DNA of 60,326 nt from Labilithrix sp. (GTDB lineage Bacteria; Myxococcota_A; Polyangia; Polyangiales; Polyangiaceae), in contig JAHBWC010000049.1 in NCBI GenBank assembly GCA_019637225.1, positions 1 to 60,326 of the forward strand. Direction: 5' to 3'. Shown here piece by piece: positions 1 through 8,605 of this stretch (position 1 is the stretch's first letter; the number at the start of each line of letters is the position of its first letter). The notes under the pieces are model-generated. The model saw only the letters and a list, made by a program, of their open reading frames with translations, was not told where the DNA came from and made no database searches. The position numbers and the translations under genes are program-made.

Positions 1-81
1 GGCACCGCAGAGGCGGCCAAGGACGCCGCGGCCGTCGCGTGCTCGCTCGAGAACCCCGAGACCTGCGAGGCCTGCCAGTGA
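1..81 (+). CDS. nrdA: C-terminus of class I ribonucleotide reductase alpha subunit (partial)
   Basis: Only the last 26 codons are in the window, in frame 1, ending at TGA 79-81. The visible tail ends in ...CSLENPETCEACQ. A terminal Cys pair (C-E-A-C) is the redox relay that re-reduces the active site of class Ia/Ib large subunits through thioredoxin or glutaredoxin. The next gene begins inside the stop codon (GTGA overlap) and encodes the matching small subunit, which supports the call. The gene continues to the left beyond the window. Confidence 0.8.
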   Translation, partial: GTAEAAKDAAAVACSLENPETCEACQ

Positions 82-1100
82 GCGCCGTCACTCGCCCCGC
101 GCGGCTGCTCGATCCCGGGATGTGCCTCACGCTCCGGCCGATGGCGTACCCGAAGTTCTTCGAGATGTACCGCGCCGGGATCAAGAACACGTGGACGGTC
201 GAGGAGGTCGACTTCTCCACGGACCTCGGCGATCTGCGGAGCAAGATGACCGCCGCCGAACGGCACCTCGTCCAGCGCCTCGTCGCGTTCTTCGCGACGG
301 GCGACTCGATCGTCGCCAACAACCTCGTGCTGAACCTCTACAAGCACATCAACGCGCCGGAGGCGCGGATGTACCTGTCGCGCCAGCTCTACGAGGAGGC
401 GCTGCACGTCCAGTTCTACCTGACCTTGCTCGACACGTACGTGCCCGATCCCGAGGAGCGCTTCCGCGCCTTCGCCGCCGTCGAGAACATCCCGTCGATC
501 CAGAAGAAGGCCGAGTTCTGCTTCCGATGGATCGACGCGATCGGCGATCTCGACGCGCTCGACACGCGCGCCAAGCGGCGCCAGTTCCTCCTGAACCTCG
601 TCTGCTTCGCGGCGTGCATCGAGGGGCTCTTCTTCTTCGCCGCGTTCGCGTACGTCTACTTCCTCCGCTCGCGCGGCCTCCTGCACGGCCTCGCCGGCGG
701 CACCAACTGGGTCTTCCGCGACGAGAGCGCGCACATGGCGTTCGCGTTCGAGGTCGTCGCCACCGTTCGCCGCGAGGAGCCCGATCTGTTCGACGCCTCG
801 TTCGAGGAGGACGTCGCCCGCATGATGGCGGAGGCGATCGACTGCGAGGCCGCGTTCGCCGAGGACCTCCTCGCCGGTGGCATCGCCGGGCTCTCGGTGC
901 GCGACGTCCGGCAGTACCTCGAGTTCATCGCCGACCAGCGCCTCTCGACGCTCGGCCTCGCCAAGCGCTACGGCTCGAAGAACCCGTTCCCCTTCATGGA
1001 TCTCCAGGACGTGCAGGAGCTCGCCAACTTCTTCGAGCGGCGCGTCTCGGCCTACCAGGTCGGCGTCACCGGCGAGTTCGCGCTCGACGCGGCGTTCTAG
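78..1100 (+). CDS. nrdB: Class I ribonucleotide reductase beta subunit (diiron R2)
   Basis: A 340-residue R2 subunit, which houses the diiron-tyrosyl radical cofactor used by NrdA to make deoxyribonucleotides. The iron ligands can be picked out: an Asp in EEVDFSTD, Glu and His in EEALH, the Glu of EGLFFF, and Glu and His in RDESAH. A Tyr four residues after the EEALH His fits the radical tyrosine. I chose the GTG at 78, which overlaps the nrdA stop by four bases (GTGA), over an earlier in-frame TTG/ATG-like start at 39 that would lie inside nrdA. Translational coupling with nrdA is likely. Length is typical of shorter bacterial R2 proteins. Confidence 0.95.
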   Translation: MSAVTRPARLLDPGMCLTLRPMAYPKFFEMYRAGIKNTWTVEEVDFSTDLGDLRSKMTAAERHLVQRLVAFFATGDSIVANNLVLNLYKHINAPEARMYLSRQLYEEALHVQFYLTLLDTYVPDPEERFRAFAAVENIPSIQKKAEFCFRWIDAIGDLDALDTRAKRRQFLLNLVCFAACIEGLFFFAAFAYVYFLRSRGLLHGLAGGTNWVFRDESAHMAFAFEVVATVRREEPDLFDASFEEDVARMMAEAIDCEAAFAEDLLAGGIAGLSVRDVRQYLEFIADQRLSTLGLAKRYGSKNPFPFMDLQDVQELANFFERRVSAYQVGVTGEFALDAAF

Positions 1101-1136
1101 CTCTCGTCCGGCACTCGCGAGCTCGAGCGGCTCGGC

Positions 1137-1880
1137 TCAGAGTCCGATCGCGGAGCGCCATGCGTCGAGACAGCTCCGACTGTCCTTGGCGGACGCCTCC
1201 TCGGTGCATCGAAGCCCTGCTGCCGTGACGTCCTCGCGCAGAGCGTTCCCCCTGAAATCCAGATACTCGCGGGGGTCGGAGTAGGGCTGGAAGACCTCCT
1301 TGCACGCCCCCGCGCCACACTTCGCGTCGAAAGCGTCACAGAGATCGCGGCCAAACGTACTGGGGCGTTCGCGGAGACCGCCGACCGATTCGTAAGAATC
1401 GCACGCGCGCGTCCTGATGGACTCGATGTCGTCGCCGTAGACCTCGCGGCGACAGGAGAGCGCCGCGAACGAGCAGGCCTCGGGGTTCGGCGCTGCAGCG
1501 CGCTCGACGCACTCGGCGAAACGCTCCTGCGACGCCATGCACGCCGCGTAGACCACGGGATCGGAGACGAGCCCGACAGCTTCGAAGCCATATTCGGCGC
1601 ATTCTCCTCCCGAGTCGCCGCAAGCATCGGGGGTGCAGATGGCGGAGCAGATCGTCGCCGAATTGCACCCGTCGAGGACGGCACATTCGCTCGTACAGCT
1701 GTTGCACTTCGCGCGCCGACTCTCGTTGATTGACTCGCACATGGTCTTCGCGCACGTCTTGACCATCCGCATGATCCCGGTGTTGCGCGTTGCGGCGGAC
1801 GAGCTTCCGGAGCTACCTCCCGAACATCCGGCGAAAATCGTCACGAAAGCGGAGGCGAACAGAAGCGTGATCCAACGCAT
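1137..1880 (-). CDS. Cys-rich secreted lipoprotein, unknown function
   Basis: A 247-residue protein that starts MRWITLLFASAFVTIFAGC, a type II signal peptide with lipobox FAGC, followed by a short Gly/Ser linker. The mature part has about 18 cysteines, many in CxxC or CxxxC spacing (for example KCNSCTSEC), so it is probably disulfide-stabilised outside the cytoplasm. The start at 1880 is preferred over an upstream in-frame start at 2012 because the signal peptide begins there, and the upstream stretch overlaps a decayed gene copy. Convergent with nrdB (36-base gap). I do not recognise a family. Confidence 0.75.
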   Translation of the reverse strand: MRWITLLFASAFVTIFAGCSGGSSGSSSAATRNTGIMRMVKTCAKTMCESINESRRAKCNSCTSECAVLDGCNSATICSAICTPDACGDSGGECAEYGFEAVGLVSDPVVYAACMASQERFAECVERAAAPNPEACSFAALSCRREVYGDDIESIRTRACDSYESVGGLRERPSTFGRDLCDAFDAKCGAGACKEVFQPYSDPREYLDFRGNALREDVTAAGLRCTEEASAKDSRSCLDAWRSAIGL

Positions 1881-1955
1881 GGCCCGGTGTTCGGCCGCGA
1901 CTCCGTTCGGTTGCGCAGAATCGTTCGACCGGTGGCCGTCGTGGGGACTCGTGTG

Positions 1956-2126
1956 GGGCAACCGCTGCGGGGAGGTGGCGGCAACTTCGGCAGATCCGGA
2001 GTGTCCGGTCATCGCGGAATGCGAGCACCGCTCTTGGGATGGGATCCCTTCGTGCTCCTCGAGACCTCCGCGACGTCGAGCCTCGCGACGTGTAGGTCCC
2101 GCGAGCGATCGCGTCGATCTCGAGGC
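1956..2126 (+). pseudogene. Decayed copy of the 7.5-kb lipoprotein gene and its upstream region
   Basis: Two blocks match the region of the intact gene at 7496-8551. Bases 1956-1990 match 7211-7246 (shared core ggggcaaccgctgcgggg), upstream of that gene. Bases about 1997-2126 match about 7665-7794 inside it, with a shared run encoding CPVIAEC. In the intact locus the blocks lie some 420 bases apart; here they are adjacent, so the copy has an internal deletion. The frame carries stops and frameshifts. No product is expected. Confidence 0.7.
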
Positions 2127-2188
2127 TCGGTGAGCGCGTGGAAGCCGCCGATACGCCCGCGCCGTCCGCGCGTTGCTACGCTCTTACC

Positions 2189-2749
2189 GTGGACCGGACT
2201 CGATCCATCCGCATCTCGAAGCTCCTCAGCCTCGGCCTCCGGCACGATCCGTCGGCACTCGGCATCACGACCGACGCGGGCGGGTGGACCGAGGTCTGCG
2301 CCGTGCTTCGCGGACTCGCCGAGAGGAACGCGGCGGTGACGCGCGAGGAGCTGGAGGAGCTCGTCGCCGCCAGCGACAAGCAGCGGTTCGCGCTGTCCGA
2401 GGACGGGGAGCGCATCCGGGCGAACCAAGGCCACTCGATCGAGGTGGACCTTGGTCTACCGCGACATGAGCCCCCCGCGGTCCTCTTCCACGGCACAGTC
2501 GACCGTTTCCTCGAGTCGATCCGACGCGAGGGGCTCCTCCGCGGGGCACGCACGCACGTCCACCTCTCCGTTGACGAGGCGACGGCGATGATCGTCGCGC
2601 GTCGAAGAGCCGGCGTGACGTTGATCCTCCGCGTGCGTGCAGGCGCGATGCATGCCGACGGTCACGCATTCTTCCTGAGCCGAAACGGCGTGTGGCTCAC
2701 GGAGACGGTGCCGCCTGCGTACCTCGAGGACTTCGAGCTCTTGACGTGA
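2189..2749 (+). CDS. kptA: RNA 2'-phosphotransferase (Tpt1/KptA family)
   Basis: 186 residues from the GTG at 2189. The family transfers an internal RNA 2'-phosphate to NAD+, giving ADP-ribose 1''-2'' cyclic phosphate and nicotinamide. The protein follows KptA end to end: SKLLSLGLRHDP with the catalytic Arg-His, the GW of the winged-helix N-domain, SDKQRFAL, the QGHS motif, LFHGT, HVHLS and the NGVWLT strand. A GTG at 2138 would add 17 residues, but KptA proteins normally begin just before SK(F/L)LS. Neither start has a strong ribosome-binding site. Its bacterial role is unclear because most bacteria make no known 2'-phosphate splice junction. Confidence 0.92.
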   Translation: MDRTRSIRISKLLSLGLRHDPSALGITTDAGGWTEVCAVLRGLAERNAAVTREELEELVAASDKQRFALSEDGERIRANQGHSIEVDLGLPRHEPPAVLFHGTVDRFLESIRREGLLRGARTHVHLSVDEATAMIVARRRAGVTLILRVRAGAMHADGHAFFLSRNGVWLTETVPPAYLEDFELLT

Positions 2750-2867
2750 GCGCGCTCCGGACGTCGGCTCCAGGAGAGCGCTGCGCGAAGGCTCGGAGTC
2801 TTCGCAGCGCCTACCCGAGCTGGTGGATGTCGGCAGGCCGGCCAGACCCACCGAGCTGCCTGGAGCT

Positions 2868-3392
2868 TCAGCGGGAGCAGACGCCGAGGCCGTCGAGCGT
2901 CGCGAGGATGGCCCGCTCGGCCGCGATCCATGTCGCGACCGGGACGATGCCAGCCGGAGCAGAGGTCGCTCCGAGCTGGAAGCGATGGCCGACGATGCCG
3001 CGCATGGCTTCGAGCACGTCGGCGCGGTCGTCGATGAATAGCTCGATCCCGAGCTCTTCGCAGATGGGTGCCTTGTCGCGCCGCTCGAGGCAGAAGCGGA
3101 GCTGGCCGTACGGGATGCCGGTCACCTGGAAGAAGCGATGACGGTCGAGCCAGCGGCGCGTTCGCGCTTGGATGCGTGGTCCGCACTTCGAGACGAGCCA
3201 CACCCGCCCGGCGAAGCGCTCTCGCAACCGGGTGAGGCTGTCGAACGCGCCCTCCACAGCAGGCGCCCTCATTGCGTCGGCTTCGGAGCCGCCGATGAAG
3301 GATGTGTCCGGACCATCGCCAGCGATGATGACGCGCCCGATGTCGACGCCGAGTACCTGCGCGCGGCCGGATGAAGAAGTCTTGCGGTTCAT
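2868..3392 (-). CDS. HAD-like protein with altered first motif
   Basis: A 174-residue protein with a HAD-superfamily layout: motif I-like VLGVDIGRVI near the N-terminus, motif II-like LVSKCG, a Lys in RRDKAP (motif III) and acidic motif IV IDDRADV. In ordinary HAD phosphatases motif I is DxD; here the second Asp is Gly (DIG), so phosphatase chemistry may be lost or changed. I prefer the start at 3392 (MNRKTSS) over 3416. Divergent from the LysR gene at 3510, with a palindrome-rich AT-richer spacer between them, so it is a candidate target of that regulator. Confidence 0.7.
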   Translation of the reverse strand: MNRKTSSSGRAQVLGVDIGRVIIAGDGPDTSFIGGSEADAMRAPAVEGAFDSLTRLRERFAGRVWLVSKCGPRIQARTRRWLDRHRFFQVTGIPYGQLRFCLERRDKAPICEELGIELFIDDRADVLEAMRGIVGHRFQLGATSAPAGIVPVATWIAAERAILATLDGLGVCSR

Positions 3393-3448
3393 GACGACCA
3401 GAAGATGCGCCCCCAAACCTTCGGCCGGAACTCGCCATTTATTTCAAG

Positions 3449-3470
3449 CTATCAATCTGACGGATAGATT
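3449..3470. promoter_or_regulatory. Candidate LysR operator in divergent intergenic region
   Basis: Two nested inverted repeats lie in the 117-base spacer between the HAD-like gene and lysR: CTATC (3449-3453) with GATAG (3463-3467), and AATCT (3454-3458) with AGATT (3466-3470). The spacer is clearly AT-richer than its surroundings. LysR-type regulators often bind such dyads between themselves and a divergent target. The function is inferred from position only. Confidence 0.45.
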
Positions 3471-3509
3471 ATGTGATTCGTTCGGGCCACCTTTAGGAGC
3501 GCCACACGA

Positions 3510-4379
3510 ATGATCTCCTCCGACCGCCTCCACACGTTCGCGGTGTTCGCCGAGGACAACAATCTGTCGCGGGCTGCGAAGCGGCTACACCTCTCGCAGC
3601 CCGCGGTCCACGCCCAGCTCAAGGGGCTGGCGGACGAGCTCGGGGTGCCGCTGTATCAGCGCGTCGGCCGCGGGCTGGTCCTCACCAAGGAAGGCATCGA
3701 GGTGGCCGCCTTCGCGCGCGAGATCGAGGAGCGGGCGAACGAGCTTGTCGCCCGGCTCCGCGGCGAGGCGGGCGAACAGCCGCTCGTGCTGGCGGCCGGC
3801 GCCGGTGCGCTGGTGCATCTGCTCGCCGGAGGCTTGCGCGCCTTCTCGAGAGCGCGAGCCACGGCGCGCGTCGAGGTGGTCACCGCGGACGCATCCCACG
3901 CGGTCGACCTCGTGAGACGCGGTCTCGCCCACGTCGGCGTCGGAGTGCTCGACACAGGCCCCGCGGAGCTCGACGATCGGATCCTCGCTCGCGCGTCGCA
4001 GATTGTCGTCGTCCCGCGCGATCACAGGTTGGCCGGACGGCGCTCCGTTCGACTCACGGACCTCGACGGCGAGGATCTCGTCGCGCCCCCCGAAGGTGGA
4101 CCGCAACGGGCCGCGCTCGACGCAGCGTTCGCCGCGAACGGCGTACGTGCTCGTCCGGTCGCAGTCGCACGCGGCTGGGACGTCGTCCTGAGACTCGTCG
4201 AGCTAGGCGTCGGCATCGGAATCGTGAACGACACATGCGCGATCCCGCGAACGCTCGTGGCGCGCCCGCTGCGCGAGCTTCCTAGCGTCACGTACCGCGC
4301 GTTCACGCGGCCTCGACCACGAAAGGCCGCCGTCGATCTCGTCGCCGCGTTCATCGCGGCTTCGAGCAGGCCGCGATGA
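3510..4379 (+). CDS. LysR-family transcriptional regulator
   Basis: 289 residues. The N-terminal winged helix-turn-helix is plain: LHTFAVFAEDNNLSRAAKRLHLSQPAVHAQLKGLADELGVPLYQR in two contiguous stretches at about residues 7-52, followed by the linker helix and a periplasmic-binding-like effector domain (about 90-285) with the usual DHRLAG and GVGIGIV segments. The ATG at 3510 follows AGGAG (3495-3499) at a suitable distance. It is divergent from the HAD-like gene and probably autoregulated through the dyad in the shared spacer. The effector is unknown. Confidence 0.93.
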   Translation: MISSDRLHTFAVFAEDNNLSRAAKRLHLSQPAVHAQLKGLADELGVPLYQRVGRGLVLTKEGIEVAAFAREIEERANELVARLRGEAGEQPLVLAAGAGALVHLLAGGLRAFSRARATARVEVVTADASHAVDLVRRGLAHVGVGVLDTGPAELDDRILARASQIVVVPRDHRLAGRRSVRLTDLDGEDLVAPPEGGPQRAALDAAFAANGVRARPVAVARGWDVVLRLVELGVGIGIVNDTCAIPRTLVARPLRELPSVTYRAFTRPRPRKAAVDLVAAFIAASSRPR

Positions 4380-4426
4380 GTCGAACGGTGCGGTGTTCTA
4401 GCGTTCCAGCGCGCGCTCGTCGTGAC

Positions 4427-5290
4427 TCATCCGCTGATCACCAGCTCGAGGCAGCTTCCGCTCGCCGTGACCGCAGAGCCGGCGATGTCGCCGCGCGCGC
4501 TGACGTCGAGCGTCCGCACGTTGCGCAGCGGGTAGGGCGCCGACGTGACCGCCGCGCCGCTCCAGTCGCGCAGGTTCGAGATGGTCACCGAACCCGTCGT
4601 CGCGAAGTGGACGTCGCGGGCGAACAGGTTGATGAACGCGCGCTCGACGGAGCTCTCCGGGTTCCGATCGGGAGCGAAGGCGATGATCGCCTTCGGGCGA
4701 CGGTCGGCCTTCATCGCGTCCACGGTCGCGCGGATCGACTCGCCGAGCCGGGCCTTGTCGCCCGAGAGCCGCGCTTCGCGTACCGCCGACGTGTCGAACA
4801 CGGCGACGTTGGCCCCGTCCGGCGGCGTGGAGGTGCCGACGAGGTCGAACACGTAGACGCCGAGATCGGCCTTGCCGAACCAATTGCCCGGCGACGGCCG
4901 CTCCCGGACGATCCACCGGAGGTCGAAGCCGGAGACGAAGTACCGAAAGCGCCGGACGTCCGCGTCATCGTCGGGATCGAGGCCGGCTTCCTTCATCATC
5001 GCCCTGTCGATCGCGTTCAGCGCGACCTCCTCGAGCGATGCGTTGAACCACGTCGTGTCCGGCTCGCTCGGGTAGTCCAGGCTCGCGCCCGCGACGGCGC
5101 CAGTGCGGCTCAAGTCGAGAGAGCACCACGTGATCGGGCGCGCGCTTCCGCCCGCGTTCGCTCCTCCGCCCCCGCCACCGCTCGACGACGGCGCGTCGCG
5201 ATCGTTTCCTCGGTCCGAGCCGTCGCTCTGATCAACGCTGCAACCGAGCGCGATGCTCGCGAGGATCGTGAAGAGAGCCGTGAGTCGCAT
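4427..5290 (-). CDS. Secreted lipoprotein, unknown function
   Basis: 287 residues from MRLTALFTILASIALGC, a clear lipobox signal (IALGC). A Ser/Gly-rich linker follows, then a roughly 240-residue domain with few cysteines and no recognised motif. The start at 5290 places the lipobox about 18 residues in; an ATG at 5305 would add five residues. Further in-frame upstream sequence runs through a decayed repeat and is not part of the gene. Convergent with lysR (47-base gap). Confidence 0.72.
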   Translation of the reverse strand: MRLTALFTILASIALGCSVDQSDGSDRGNDRDAPSSSGGGGGGANAGGSARPITWCSLDLSRTGAVAGASLDYPSEPDTTWFNASLEEVALNAIDRAMMKEAGLDPDDDADVRRFRYFVSGFDLRWIVRERPSPGNWFGKADLGVYVFDLVGTSTPPDGANVAVFDTSAVREARLSGDKARLGESIRATVDAMKADRRPKAIIAFAPDRNPESSVERAFINLFARDVHFATTGSVTISNLRDWSGAAVTSAPYPLRNVRTLDVSARGDIAGSAVTASGSCLELVISG

Positions 5291-5739
5291 CGAGCCACAC
5301 CGCATGATCAGCCTCCGTCGGATGGACTTCGTGCACGAGCAAGGTGCGGACCATTCGAAATCGACGAGAAACCGAGCGATCCAGCGCGCGCGGGGCATGA
5401 CAGACGGATCAGCTCTCGCCGCCCTCCGCTGCCGGCGGGGACCTCGTCGACGAAACTGACCGATACGGGCGTTTGCGTTTCCCACGACGCTCTCTCCGCG
5501 CTTCGATCGAGTCTCGTGCGCGGGCAACGACGGCGGTGCGAGCAACGAGACGTGCGCCGAGCCGGAGCTCTCCGCCGCGCGGAGGTGCGTTCGTTCAGCC
5601 GCGGGGGCCGCGGGCGCACCCGACATGCCGAATCGCGCTCGCCCGATCAGCAAGCGCGATTCGAAGTGACGGCTCGATCCGTCCGGTCGGACTCGGTCGC
5701 CGCGGTCACGCGTCGGCCCGCCGAGAGCAAGACGGATTC
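5291..5739. other. Intergenic region holding a second decayed copy of the 7.5-kb lipoprotein gene
   Basis: No intact gene is visible. Bases about 5458-5540 resemble about 7820-7914 of the gene at 7496-8551. The best part is 5485-5530 against 7866-7911, with more than 20 consecutive identical bases around cttcgatcgagtctcgt. The relic has the same orientation as the intact gene but is not an open frame of any use. The rest holds the promoter region of the lipoprotein at 4427-5290 and nothing else I can support. Confidence 0.6.
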
Positions 5740-6918
5740 TCAGTCGTCGTAAGCCAGCGTCGCCGGGTCGGTCTTGCCGAACGTCATGTACCACGCACCG
5801 ACGAGGGGGCCGACGGGGGCTGCGGGAACGAAGACGTCGTACGTCTTCGAACGAACGTCATAGCGACGGACCGAGCCCGTGTCCGGACCGTTGCCCAGGA
5901 TCGAGACGAAGAGCTTGCCGCGCGGCCCGAACAGGATCGCCTGCGAGAAGGCACGCGGAGCCCCTGCTACGTCGAGATCGATCTTGTCTTCGTAGGCGCC
6001 CGTCTTGCCGTTAAAGACGAGGATCTTGTCGTTGTCCGTGAGAGGGTCCTTGCGGAAGCTCGTGACGTAGAGCTTGCCGTTCGGACCGAAGGCCAGCCCC
6101 TCGGGACGCGCGAGACCGCAGCCCCCACAGTCGTCACCGTCGACGAAGATCTTCGAGGTTCCGTACTCGCTGATCTTGAGGATGCGGCCGGGCGCGAGGT
6201 TCGGATTTTCGTTGCTGGCGAACTTCATGAGCGTGACATAGAGCGCCCCGTCCGGCCCGAAGACGAGCGCGCGGGGCGACCATTGTGTGCAGACTGCACC
6301 GACGCACTTCATGTCGAAGTCGCCATACGCGATGTCGCCGAGCCATTCGCCGCCACCTTCCTTGAAGACCGCGACGCGCGCCGGACGCGGGTTGGGGGCC
6401 GGGTTACCCTCGAGGACATAGTCAGGGTCACCCATGCTGGCGACGTAGAGCCTGCGATCCTTCAGCACCATTCCGCGCGGGCTGAAGGCTGCGTCCCGAT
6501 CCGACTTGGAAACGACCGCGCCGAGGAAAGCCCCGGTCTTCCGCTCGTACTTCAAGATCTCGCCATTGATGAGCGTGTCGACGTTCTGGTTCACGACGAG
6601 GAGGTTTTCATTCCTTCCGAAGACGAGCCCGCGGGGCCCGAGGAGGCCGCCGCTGCCGGGCGTGACGAAGACGCTCTCGAACGCGCCCGTCTTCGCGTTG
6701 AACCTCTTTACGGTGTCGTCTTGAGTGCCGACGTAGAGCGAGTCGCCCCTGCTCCGGTCGTGCTTGCCCCAGTCGGCCTTGTGCGCCTCGGAAACCTCGC
6801 CGACGCTGTCCTCTCCATCTTGCTGGATTTCCGATTGCGCGTCCGCCGAGCAACCTACGACCAAGGAGCCAACTCCAGCCATCAGCAACGCGAGACAGAA
6901 TCCCCGAACAACGATCAT
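5740..6918 (-). CDS. Lipoprotein with NHL/SMP-30-like beta-propeller
   Basis: 392 residues. The N-terminus MIVVRGFCLALLMAGVGSLVVGC is a lipobox signal. The body repeats a propeller pattern about every 45-60 residues: LGPRGLVFGRNENLLVVN, FSPRGMVLKDRRLYVAS, WSPRALVFGPDGALYVT, ARPEGLAFGPNGKLYVT and FSQAILFGPRGKLFVS. These G-x-L-Y-V blades are typical of NHL or SMP-30/gluconolactonase-like propellers. It probably sits in the cell envelope and binds a ligand or carbohydrate; no catalytic residues can be assigned. The domain call is firmer than any function. Confidence 0.82.
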   Translation of the reverse strand: MIVVRGFCLALLMAGVGSLVVGCSADAQSEIQQDGEDSVGEVSEAHKADWGKHDRSRGDSLYVGTQDDTVKRFNAKTGAFESVFVTPGSGGLLGPRGLVFGRNENLLVVNQNVDTLINGEILKYERKTGAFLGAVVSKSDRDAAFSPRGMVLKDRRLYVASMGDPDYVLEGNPAPNPRPARVAVFKEGGGEWLGDIAYGDFDMKCVGAVCTQWSPRALVFGPDGALYVTLMKFASNENPNLAPGRILKISEYGTSKIFVDGDDCGGCGLARPEGLAFGPNGKLYVTSFRKDPLTDNDKILVFNGKTGAYEDKIDLDVAGAPRAFSQAILFGPRGKLFVSILGNGPDTGSVRRYDVRSKTYDVFVPAAPVGPLVGAWYMTFGKTDPATLAYDD

Positions 6919-7495
6919 GGTGTCCGCTCTCCCTGAGCGCCGACGGCGCGCGCTTCATCGCGTCTCGCGCCGTCCCATCGCCCTCGAGCTCGGAACTTAA
7001 GGCCGTCGCCATGGGGTCAATGCGTCAAGCCCAACAGCGACGTCGCGCACAGCCAGTCACTTCCGCACGTCGCCGCGACACCTGATTTGTTCTCTAGTCT
7101 TGCAGTACGAAGCGGCGTCTCGGATCGCGCCCGACATCGAGCGGGTCGGCGCGCGCTCGAGCGCACGCGGCAATTCGATGCGTGCCGAAGGCGCACCGTC
7201 TGCGGGTGGTTGGGGCAACCGCTGCGGGGCGTTGGTGGCAACTTCCGCGCGTCGTGCTGTGGATGCTCACCGCACGTTCGTTGCCGACCGTGGAGCAGAC
7301 CTCGACGTGTGCGCCTCGTGAAATTGAGGCAGTCTACGAGCGTCGTCGTCGCGAAGGTCCACCTCGAGCGTCCACCCGAGCGGTCGTTGCTCGCTCTCGG
7401 GGCCTCGCGTCGAGTCGACGTGCTGCGGCCTCGCGTCTACTCTCTTTCTCGGTGGCGGACGATCGGGGACGCTGGTGACGGAGGGAGGGCCTCGC
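6919..7495. other. Gene-free spacer containing the upstream block shared with the 1.96-kb relic
   Basis: This 577-base spacer lies between two divergent lipoprotein genes. Bases 7211-7246 are the block found again at 1956-1990. A good ribosome-binding site (ggagggagg, about 7480-7488) precedes the ATG at 7496. No convincing open frame, tRNA or strong terminator was seen. Confidence 0.6.
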
Positions 7496-8551
7496 ATGAA
7501 CCATGGCAGCTGTGGCTGGCTCCTCGCGCTGGGATGGGTCGTCGCCTGTTCTTCGACGAGCGCGTCGGTCGTCGTCCCTCCTCAACCCTCCGGCGACTCG
7601 GGCGCGGACGCCGGCGTCCCTGCGTTTCCCAGCGGCGAGACGGTCGAGGCGTTTCCGTCGCTGCCGGAGTGTCCGGTCATCGCGGAATGCTCCGCACCGC
7701 TCTTGCCGTGGGATCCTGTCGTGCTGCTCGAGACCCCCGTCGAAGTCGAGCTTCGCGACGTGCAGGGCCTGCGAGCGATCGCGTTCGATCGCACAACGCG
7801 GTCTTTCGTGGTCTACACCCTGACCGTCAGCGGCGGCGCGGTCGTCGATGCACCTCCGTCGGCGTCGACGCTCCCTCCGCGCTTCGATCGAGTCTCGTTC
7901 GCGGGCGACGATGGTCTCCTCGCGTGTGCAGGCGCTGACTGCATCGTCCGCGGGGAGACCGGCGACCTGCCCGTTCCGGCGGAGCTCCGAGCGACGACGG
8001 CCGCCGGCACGTGTGTCGGCGGCGCCGGTCTCGCCTGTCACGACGGCGCCGGCTGGACCTGGGTCGTCCGCCCCGAAGCGTTCGGCGAGCCGATGGATCA
8101 CCTCGCGCAGTTCGCCCACGAGAGCTTCATCGCGATTGGACCAGGCGACCGCGCGCGCCGCATCCGTCCGGGACGAGCTGTCGTCGACTTCTCGTCGGGG
8201 CTCACCGAGAGGCTCGAGCGTGTCCACGCCGACCGGACCATTAACGGGGACGTCTTCTGGTCGGGCCGGACGGAGAGCGGTCGCCTCGTGCTCGGCACCT
8301 TGAACGAAGGCCGCGCGTGCGACGTGCCGATCGAGGGGGTCGACTCTCACTTGGGTCAGTTGTTCCTCGCCAGATCGGGCGAGATCGTGACGGCTGGCTA
8401 CCGCCCCGTCGCCTGCACGTCGAGGCCCGTCGATCCGAAGCTCACGACGACGGGCCTGACGGTGGCGCCGTGCGGGCTCGTGGCGAACCCGTTCGCGTGG
8501 GATGCGCACCACCTCTACGGGCACCGTCGTCTCCACTGCGCCTTCGACTGA
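7496..8551 (+). CDS. Secreted lipoprotein, intact member of a locally duplicated family
   Basis: 351 residues. MNHGSCGWLLALGWVVAC is a short lipobox signal, followed by a Pro/Gly/Asp linker. The ATG at 7496 is chosen for its strong ribosome-binding site eight bases upstream; a GTG at 7475 lies before that site. The body has scattered Cys pairs (CPVIAEC, CAGADC) and alternating hydrophobic strands suggesting a beta-rich, possibly propeller-like fold, but no family is recognised. Pieces of the same gene, broken, occur at about 1.96-2.13 kb and 5.46-5.54 kb. Confidence 0.75.
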   Translation: MNHGSCGWLLALGWVVACSSTSASVVVPPQPSGDSGADAGVPAFPSGETVEAFPSLPECPVIAECSAPLLPWDPVVLLETPVEVELRDVQGLRAIAFDRTTRSFVVYTLTVSGGAVVDAPPSASTLPPRFDRVSFAGDDGLLACAGADCIVRGETGDLPVPAELRATTAAGTCVGGAGLACHDGAGWTWVVRPEAFGEPMDHLAQFAHESFIAIGPGDRARRIRPGRAVVDFSSGLTERLERVHADRTINGDVFWSGRTESGRLVLGTLNEGRACDVPIEGVDSHLGQLFLARSGEIVTAGYRPVACTSRPVDPKLTTTGLTVAPCGLVANPFAWDAHHLYGHRRLHCAFD

Positions 8552-8605
8552 TCTCGCTACGACGGCGCGAGCCGGGCGGGAGGCGATCTCGGCCATGTCG
8601 ATCGC

